This document shows, piece by piece, positions 32,961 through 37,394 of a stretch of 37,394 nucleotides of DNA; the stretch's first letter is position 1, and each line of letters starts with the position of its first letter. Position numbers and translations under genes: made by a program. The stretch comes from Spyradocola sp050942925 (GTDB lineage Bacteria; Bacillota; Clostridia; Christensenellales; UBA1750): assembly GCA_050942925.1 (NCBI GenBank), contig JBMNOF010000011.1, forward strand, positions 1 through 37,394, given 5' to 3'. The notes under the pieces were generated by a model. It saw only the letters and a program-made list of their open reading frames with translations, was not told the DNA's origin and ran no database searches.

Positions 32961-34124
32961 TCAAGCTTCCTTCGCGCGCTGTTCCCGCCGCATTCCCGCG
33001 TACAGCAGGCGGAAGGCCTGCTCCGCGGTGTCGGCCAAGTTTGCGCGCGCAGTTTCGGTGTCCATGGCCTCTTCCAACGTCGTCACTCCGCGCACCGCGG
33101 GGAAGAACGCGTCAATCCCCGCGTCGTTGCAGGCCCCAGCGTCGCGCGTGACGCTGCCCGCCAGCGCGAGGACCAGGCAGCCCCGTTCCTTTGCCAACCG
33201 CGCAACGCCGATGGGCGCCTTGCCCATGGCGGTCTGCCCGTCCAGGCGCCCTTCTCCCGTGACCACCACATCCGCCCCGGCAAGGGCAGCGGCAAGCCGC
33301 GTCTCCTCCAGCACGATCTGGATGCCCGACTGCAGCTCCCCCCGAAGAAAGGTGCGGAACGCAAATCCCAGTCCGCCTGCCGCGCCCGTGCCCGGCGCCG
33401 TGGCATCCGCATCCGGCACGACGGTGCGCGTCAGATCCGCATAGGCCGCAAGCCAGGCGTCCATGCGCGGAATGTCCTCCGGCTTCGCCCCCTTCTGGGG
33501 TCCGAAGATCGCGCTGGCGCCGTTCTTTCCACAGAGGGGATTCGTCACGTCGCAGGCAATGCGGAAGCGGCATTCCGCCAGCTCCGGCAGCGCGCCGGAC
33601 GTTTCCACTCGCGCCAATGCGGCGAGTCCCTGCGCGCCGCGCGCAATGGGCCTTCCCTCCGCATCCAGGAGCGCAAACCCCAGCGCCTGGAGCATGCCTG
33701 CGCCGCCATCGTTCGTCGCGCTGCCTCCGATCCCGACGAGGAACTTGCGGCATCCCTGTGCAATGGCATCCGCGATCACCTGCCCCACGCCGTACGTTGT
33801 CGTCCGGAGCGGGTTCCGCTCCTCCGGCGGCACGAGCGGCAATCCCGCCGCGCCCGCCATTTCCAGCACCGCCGTGTTTCCCAGCACGCCGTAAGCGCAG
33901 TCCACGGGCGCGCCCAGCGGCCCTTCCACGCGCACCGTGCGGATCTTTCCGCCCATTCCGGCGACCAGCGCCTCCACGGTTCCCTCCCCGCCGTCGGCGA
34001 GAGGGCGCACCTCCACCTCCGCCGCCGGGTCTGCGCGCAAGATTCCCGTTCGGACGGCTTCACCCGCCTCCAGGGAAGTCAGACTCCCCTTAAAGGAGTC
34101 CATTGCAACGACTGCCTTCAGCAA
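32961..34124 (-). CDS. Glycerate kinase (GlxK/GarK type), TTG start
   Basis: 387 residues; phosphorylates D-glycerate (2-phosphoglycerate product in this type) for entry to glycolysis. Family marks: MDSFKGSLTSLEAGEAVRTG at the N-terminus, RPLADGGEGT, GIGGSATNDGGAGML and VVTGEGRLDGQT. Translation starts at TTG (34122-34124): GGAGG lies nine bases upstream and the in-frame ATG at codon 8 would cut the first strand. The start overlaps the amidohydrolase stop by seven bases, so the genes are coupled. Glycerate may come from sugar-acid or serine/allantoin breakdown; which one cannot be told. Confidence 0.95.
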   Translation of the reverse strand: MLKAVVAMDSFKGSLTSLEAGEAVRTGILRADPAAEVEVRPLADGGEGTVEALVAGMGGKIRTVRVEGPLGAPVDCAYGVLGNTAVLEMAGAAGLPLVPPEERNPLRTTTYGVGQVIADAIAQGCRKFLVGIGGSATNDGGAGMLQALGFALLDAEGRPIARGAQGLAALARVETSGALPELAECRFRIACDVTNPLCGKNGASAIFGPQKGAKPEDIPRMDAWLAAYADLTRTVVPDADATAPGTGAAGGLGFAFRTFLRGELQSGIQIVLEETRLAAALAGADVVVTGEGRLDGQTAMGKAPIGVARLAKERGCLVLALAGSVTRDAGACNDAGIDAFFPAVRGVTTLEEAMDTETARANLADTAEQAFRLLYAGMRREQRAKEA

Positions 34125-35281
34125 GTCTTTTCTCCTCCCCTCGGGCGGAGCGCAAGACCGGGCACTGCCGCGCCGTCAATGAGCACGCAGCGGATCTCGC
34201 TCTCGACATCCATGACGTTTCCGCGGCAGAGCACCAGGTCCGCATCCTTGCCGACCTCGATGGAGCCCACGCGATCGGCCACGCCGATGTGCTCCGCCGG
34301 GCAAATGGTGATGGCGCGCAGCGCGTCAAAGGGCTGCATGCCGCTCTGCACCGCAAGCCCCGCACAAAGGGGCAGATACTGCTGCGGAATGACGGGCGAG
34401 TCCGTGATGATGGAGACGTGCCCGCCCGCGGCGGCCAGGATTCCCGGGGTGGCAAAGGTCTTGTTGCGCAGCTCAAACTTGCTCGCGTGCGTAAGGCTCG
34501 GCCCGACCGCCAGCGGATAGCCGGCCTTGGCGAGCGCTTCCGGCGCAAGGTGCCCCTCGGTGCAGTGTTCCAGGGTGAGCTTTACATCGAATTCCTTGGC
34601 AATGCGAATGGCGGTAAACAGATCGTTGAGCTGGTGCGCGTGCGCCTTGAGCGGCATCTCCCCCGTGAGCACGGGCAGCATCGCCTCGAGCTTGATGTCA
34701 AAGGCGGGATCGTGCCCCTCCTCCATGCGGCGGTGGTAGTCCTTGGCGCGCAGCAGCATCTCCCGCAGCTTGGCGGCCGTGGTCATGCGGGTGGAAATCC
34801 CCTTGTCGCGGTAGCAGCGCTTGGGGTTCTCGCCAAAGGCGCACTTCATGGCCACATCGGCCTTGACCAGCATCTCGTCCACCAGGATGCCCTGCGTCTT
34901 GATCGCGGCAAACGTGCCGCCCAGGACGTTGGCAGAGCCGGGGCCGGTGCACAGCGTCGTCACGCCCCCCTGCGCCGCCTGCAAAAGCGCGGGATCGCGC
35001 GGCTCAATTCCGTCGATGGCGCGCAGCTGCGGCATCACCGGGTCGTTCATCTCGTTGTAGTCCTTGCCCTCATATCCCACGCCGTAGCCGTCCAGGCCGA
35101 TGTGCCCATGGGCCTCGACAAAGCCGGGATAAAGGTTCATCCCCTCTGCCTCCACCACCGGCTCGCCCGGCGCTTCGATGTTCGGTCCCACGGCGATGAT
35201 CTTTCCGTTGAGCACCCGCACGTCGCCCACAAAGGGTTCCGGCGCGATGGCCGTATAGATGGTTGCCTTGCGAATCAGCAT
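34118..35281 (-). CDS. Imidazolonepropionase-like amidohydrolase
   Basis: 387 residues, metal-dependent hydrolase with a composite-barrel start (KATIYTAIAPEPFVGDVRVLNGKIIAVG). HGH (58-60) provides the first metal pair, with KAHAH (H214, H216), HCTEGH (H239, H244) and the Asp in TDSP (D294) completing the site. These match the imidazolonepropionase-like/iminohydrolase group of amidohydrolases. The start follows AGGAGGGG. It is the first gene of a three-gene operon with glycerate kinase and GH36. The substrate is unknown; a link to the two sugar genes is not obvious. Confidence 0.9.
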   Translation of the reverse strand: MLIRKATIYTAIAPEPFVGDVRVLNGKIIAVGPNIEAPGEPVVEAEGMNLYPGFVEAHGHIGLDGYGVGYEGKDYNEMNDPVMPQLRAIDGIEPRDPALLQAAQGGVTTLCTGPGSANVLGGTFAAIKTQGILVDEMLVKADVAMKCAFGENPKRCYRDKGISTRMTTAAKLREMLLRAKDYHRRMEEGHDPAFDIKLEAMLPVLTGEMPLKAHAHQLNDLFTAIRIAKEFDVKLTLEHCTEGHLAPEALAKAGYPLAVGPSLTHASKFELRNKTFATPGILAAAGGHVSIITDSPVIPQQYLPLCAGLAVQSGMQPFDALRAITICPAEHIGVADRVGSIEVGKDADLVLCRGNVMDVESEIRCVLIDGAAVPGLALRPRGGEKTC

Positions 35282-35315
35282 TCTGTATCCCCTCCTGTGT
35301 TCTTTCTTTGTTCCC

Positions 35316-35344
35316 ATTGTACCATGCCCGTTTCCGCCCCGCAA
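35316..35344 (-). promoter_or_regulatory. Promoter of the amidohydrolase operon
   Basis: On the minus strand: TTGCGG (35339-35344), 17-bp spacer, TACAAT (35316-35321) preceded by TGG (extended -10). Confidence 0.75.
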
Positions 35345-35353
35345 CGCCCCTCG

Positions 35354-35383
35354 TTGCAAAATCCCCATGCCCTGTGCTACAAT
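35354..35383 (+). promoter_or_regulatory. Promoter of the esterase gene
   Basis: TTGCAA (35354-35359), 18-bp spacer, TACAAT (35378-35383) with TGC before the -10. It is divergent from the amidohydrolase promoter, with about 10 bp between the two -35 boxes. Confidence 0.78.
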
Positions 35384-35420
35384 CATGGCAAATACAAAAA
35401 TCCGAAAAGGGGGTTCCTTT

Positions 35421-36293
35421 ATGCGAACGTCGATCCACTTTACGCAGCTGCGCCCCGTCGTGCAGACCACGCTCAACCTCCCCTTTGCCTATGTGCCCAA
35501 CTTCTACGGTGCTAGCGCGGAGACGCTGCGCATGCACGTCGTCTACCCCGCCCCCGATCCTGCGGCTCCGGGCTACCCGGTCCTGCTTTGGATCTGCGGC
35601 GGCGGATGGGAATGCTGCGACGTCGCCAACCGCCTGCACGACCTTTCCTATTTCGCCGAGCGCGGCTATATCGTTTGCCTGGCGGAATATCGCATCTCGG
35701 GCATTGCGCCCTTCCCTGCGCAGATTCAGGATGTCAAGACCGCGATTCGCTTCATCCGCAAGCACGCCAAATCCTTCCGGGCAGATCCCGATCGCATCGC
35801 GATCATGGGCGATTCTGCCGGCGGACATCTGGTGACGCTGGCGGGATTGACGCCCGGCAAGGCCGAGTTTACGGGCGAACAATGGTCCGGCGTCTCCGAG
35901 GAGGTGCAGGCCGTGGTCAACTGGTATGGCGTGACGGACTTTGCCGGCATGCTCAAGGCCTACGGAACCGAGCAGGCCTCCTCCATGCAGCCCTGGGAGT
36001 GCATGGTCAAGCTCTTCCACGGCTGGCCGCAGGAGCATCCGGACCTCGTGCAGCTGGCTACGCCCCTCAACTACGTCACGCCCGACGCGCCGCCCTTCCT
36101 CATTCTGCACGGCGACAAGGACACCACGGTCCCCTTCGCGCAGTCCGAGGCCCTCTATGACGCTCTGACCGCCGCCAACGTCCCCTGCGAGCTTTGCACC
36201 GTGGAGGGCGCGGGCCACGCCACGGCGGAATTCGCCCAGCCCGAGCTGCTCTGCCGCGTCGCGGATTGGCTGGACAGCACCCTCTCCCGCTGA
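35421..36293 (+). CDS. Alpha/beta-hydrolase esterase (BD-FAE/acetyl esterase-like)
   Basis: 290 residues. The oxyanion loop is CGGGW (59-63, the usual HGGG with Cys in place of His). Nucleophile Ser132 is in GDSAGG, Asp234 in HGDKDTTVP and His266 in GAGHA: a complete triad. It looks like the acetyl/feruloyl esterase-type carbohydrate esterases of Firmicutes, which remove acyl groups from imported sugars; no signal peptide. The start ATG 35421 follows AAAAGGGGG. It is followed by a separate promoter for the MBL gene 77 bp on. Confidence 0.92.
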   Translation: MRTSIHFTQLRPVVQTTLNLPFAYVPNFYGASAETLRMHVVYPAPDPAAPGYPVLLWICGGGWECCDVANRLHDLSYFAERGYIVCLAEYRISGIAPFPAQIQDVKTAIRFIRKHAKSFRADPDRIAIMGDSAGGHLVTLAGLTPGKAEFTGEQWSGVSEEVQAVVNWYGVTDFAGMLKAYGTEQASSMQPWECMVKLFHGWPQEHPDLVQLATPLNYVTPDAPPFLILHGDKDTTVPFAQSEALYDALTAANVPCELCTVEGAGHATAEFAQPELLCRVADWLDSTLSR

Positions 36294-36315
36294 GGGAGAC
36301 TTGTGCTGTCTTCTC

Positions 36316-36344
36316 TTGCGAAAACGCCCCATCCAGCGTATACT
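36316..36344 (+). promoter_or_regulatory. Promoter of the metallo-hydrolase gene
   Basis: TTGCGA (36316-36321), 17-bp spacer, TATACT (36339-36344), ending 27 bases before the ATG at 36371. No terminator is seen between the esterase gene and this promoter. Confidence 0.78.
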
Positions 36345-36370
36345 GAAGAAAAAAACGGAGGTATTTGGCT

Positions 36371-37105
36371 ATGAATCGCAGAGCTGTCCTGCATTCCCTC
36401 ACCCCGGAGATCACTTGCATCGACGATGCGGGCGAATCCGTCTGCTATGTCGTGTGCGGCAAGGACCGCGCCGCTGTCATTGACACGGTCAACGGCCACG
36501 AGGATCTTCGCGCCATTGTCCGGGAGATCACCGATCTTCCCCTGATCGTCGTCAACACCCACGGCCACTGCGACCACATCTGGGGCAACGCCTATTTTGA
36601 CGAGGCCTACCTGCACCCGGCGGACATGGATCTGTACAAGGCCCACTTTGCCAACCATCCGCTGCACTTGGCCTCCTGCCCGGTTCACCCTATTGAGGAA
36701 GGCGCTACAATTGATCTGGGCGGCCGCGTATTGGAGGTCATCCGAATCGCAGGCCACACGCAGGGCTCCATCGCGCTCCTGGACCGCACCTCCGGCTACC
36801 TCTTTTCCGGCGATGCGATCAATGGCCAGCTTTGGATGCAGCTCCCCGAGTCCACGAAGCTCTCGACCTATCTGGACAGCCTGAATGCCTTGGACCCCAT
36901 TCGTCCGGCGTTCACTGAGCTGCATACCGGCCACAATGTCGAGGGCGTGCCCGCCTCTTACATCGACGAAATGAAGGCCAGCATCCGCGCCATTCTGGAT
37001 GCCAACGGCGCGGGCGACGACGAGTACACCTGGTTCGGCGGCACGTCGAAGCGCCATTACATGCGGCCGGAAACGTGGGTCCTCTACACCCCGGACAAGC
37101 TGTAA
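36371..37105 (+). CDS. Metallo-beta-lactamase-fold hydrolase
   Basis: 244 residues. Zinc site THGHCDH (H64, H66, D68, H69), then His129 in AGHTQGS, Asp148 in FSGDAI and His188 in LHTGH: all ligands present. It is of the glyoxalase II/lactonase-like group, small cytoplasmic metal hydrolases with various thioester or lactone substrates. The start ATG 36371 follows GGAGG by nine bases; a TTG two codons earlier is possible but less likely. Confidence 0.93.
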   Translation: MNRRAVLHSLTPEITCIDDAGESVCYVVCGKDRAAVIDTVNGHEDLRAIVREITDLPLIVVNTHGHCDHIWGNAYFDEAYLHPADMDLYKAHFANHPLHLASCPVHPIEEGATIDLGGRVLEVIRIAGHTQGSIALLDRTSGYLFSGDAINGQLWMQLPESTKLSTYLDSLNALDPIRPAFTELHTGHNVEGVPASYIDEMKASIRAILDANGAGDDEYTWFGGTSKRHYMRPETWVLYTPDKL

Positions 37106-37122
37106 TCCCTTCGGACTTTTGC

Positions 37123-37150
37123 GTGCGGCGCCTGTGCAGGCGCCGCACTT
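37123..37150 (+). terminator. Terminator after the metallo-hydrolase gene
   Basis: An 11-bp GC-rich stem (37123-37133 with 37138-37148) with a GTGC loop. The following TTTCTGTTT is only a moderate U-run. Confidence 0.75.
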
Positions 37151-37155
37151 TCTGT

Positions 37156-37184
37156 TTGACAATGCGCACAGCATCGCCTATAAT
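37156..37184 (+). promoter_or_regulatory. Consensus sigma-A promoter before the tRNA-like repeats
   Basis: TTGACA (37156-37161), 17-bp spacer, TATAAT (37179-37184): a perfect match, the strongest promoter in the window. The expected start is near 37191, 45 bases before the first repeat. This is what a stable-RNA gene would have. Confidence 0.88.
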
Positions 37185-37234
37185 AAGGGGAGTCCTTATG
37201 CGCCGGATCTGCACAATCGTGTGCCCGACCCCAA

Positions 37235-37301
37235 GCCCCCGTAGCTCAGTTGGATAGAGCGGTCGCCTCCTAAAAATCGAATCGTTCGAATCCTGGAGCC
37301 C
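37235..37301 (+). pseudogene. tRNA-Arg(CCU)-like sequence, 3' half not foldable (copy 1)
   Basis: The first 38 nt read as a normal tRNA 5' half: acceptor GCCCCCG, TA, D-arm GCTC-AGTTGGATA-GAGC, then GTCGC and anticodon loop CTCCTAA (anticodon CCU, Arg). After that the anticodon stem should return as GCGAC but reads AAATC. The T-loop TTCGAAT is present but its stem does not pair (one of five). The 3' end GGAGCCC is not the complement of GCCCCCG in register. So it is either a damaged or chimeric tRNA gene or an assembly product. No CCA is encoded. Confidence 0.6.
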
Positions 37302-37327
37302 TGCAAAATTGAATAATTTCTGTATAA

Positions 37328-37394
37328 GCCCCCGTAGCTCAGTTGGATAGAGCGGTCGCCTCCTAAAAATCGAATCGTTCGAATCCTGGAGCCC
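37328..37394 (+). pseudogene. tRNA-Arg(CCU)-like sequence (copy 2, at window edge)
   Basis: Base-for-base the same as copy 1, with the same non-pairing 3' half. Sequence past the window edge is not available, so what follows GGAGCCC in this copy is unknown. Confidence 0.6.

Larger units (their letters stand above)
37235..37394 (+). repeat. 67-nt direct repeat, two identical copies (37235-37301 and 37328-37394)
   Basis: Copies are identical over 67 bases, 93 bases apart, with a 26-nt AT-rich spacer (37302-37327). The window ends on the last base of copy 2. Inside each copy is the small inverted repeat TCGAA-TCG-TTCGA. Confidence 0.97.

Noticed and set aside
31647..34520. An open frame of about 950 codons on the plus strand across GH36 and glycerate kinase
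   Set aside because: It spans two clear minus-strand genes and their junction; its Arg/His/Pro-rich translation has no domain.
37201..37256. Short ORF (about 19 codons, ATG at 37198) with AAGGGGAG upstream, reading into the first tRNA-like repeat
   Set aside because: A ribosome site and promoter are present, but the product has no recognisable feature and ends inside the repeat; more likely chance before a stable-RNA gene.
37235..37394. CRISPR array
   Set aside because: Two copies only, 67-nt units that clearly contain a tRNA 5' half, and no cas genes in the window.

Overview
This window looks like the end of a contig from a GC-rich, low-mobility Firmicute, most likely a Clostridia-type gut or anaerobic bacterium. 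That reading is an inference. It rests on strong AGGAGG-type ribosome binding sites almost everywhere, a fused clostridial-style PurL, FeoA-FeoA-FeoB iron transport, BlaI/M56 regulation, lipoprotein ABC adaptors, and sigma-A promoters with TTGACA/TATAAT boxes. No insertion sequence, integrase, CRISPR array or rRNA is seen. The last bases fall exactly at the end of a repeated tRNA-like sequence, which suggests an assembly stop.

Layout. 1-2.7 kb: the 3' part of purL, sharing a convergent terminator with a methyltransferase (2.8-3.6 kb, minus). 3.7-6.0 kb: a cyclase/kynurenine-formamidase-like enzyme and a MATE efflux protein. 6.0-14.2 kb: a seven-gene minus-strand operon that starts from an extended -10 promoter. 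It encodes three different lipoprotein membrane-fusion adaptors, one ten-helix FtsX-type permease, two ABC ATPases (one carrying a C-terminal AbrB-like domain) and a small protein resembling LLH-family phage holins. 14.4-16.6 kb: a GH78 alpha-L-rhamnosidase. 16.6-18.5 kb: a second methyltransferase and a D-2-hydroxyacid dehydrogenase, both minus. 18.7-20.0 kb: a maltose-acetyltransferase-like protein and an unknown membrane protein. 20.0-21.1 kb: a TIGR00300-family (LOR/SDH, ornithine-cyclodeaminase-like) protein.

21.2-25.1 kb is an iron-uptake module: feoA-feoA-feoB, a FeoB-associated Cys-rich peptide and a short DtxR-like protein that has lost its metal ligands. A full-length DtxR/MntR-type regulator is transcribed divergently. 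Palindromes of the form GTTAG-N6-CTAAC, plus a related one, overlap the feo promoter region and lie again before feoB. 25.2-28.5 kb is a BlaI/M56 (BlaR1-like) pair whose sensor has no visible penicillin-binding domain; its promoter carries two GTCTA-N7-TAGAC palindromes. 28.65-29.5 kb is an aldose-1-epimerase-like protein. 29.6-31.1 kb is a secreted SH3b protein.

31.3-35.3 kb is a tightly packed three-gene operon: amidohydrolase, glycerate kinase (TTG start) and a GH36-type alpha-galactosidase. It is divergent from an alpha/beta esterase (35.4-36.3 kb), which is followed by a metallo-beta-lactamase-fold hydrolase (36.4-37.1 kb). The window closes with a consensus promoter and two identical 67-nt copies of a tRNA-Arg(CCU)-like 5' half joined to a 3' half that cannot fold into a cloverleaf.

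Functionally the region mixes housekeeping (purines, iron), plant-sugar catabolism (rhamnosidase, galactosidase, epimerase, glycerate kinase) and envelope export or sensing.
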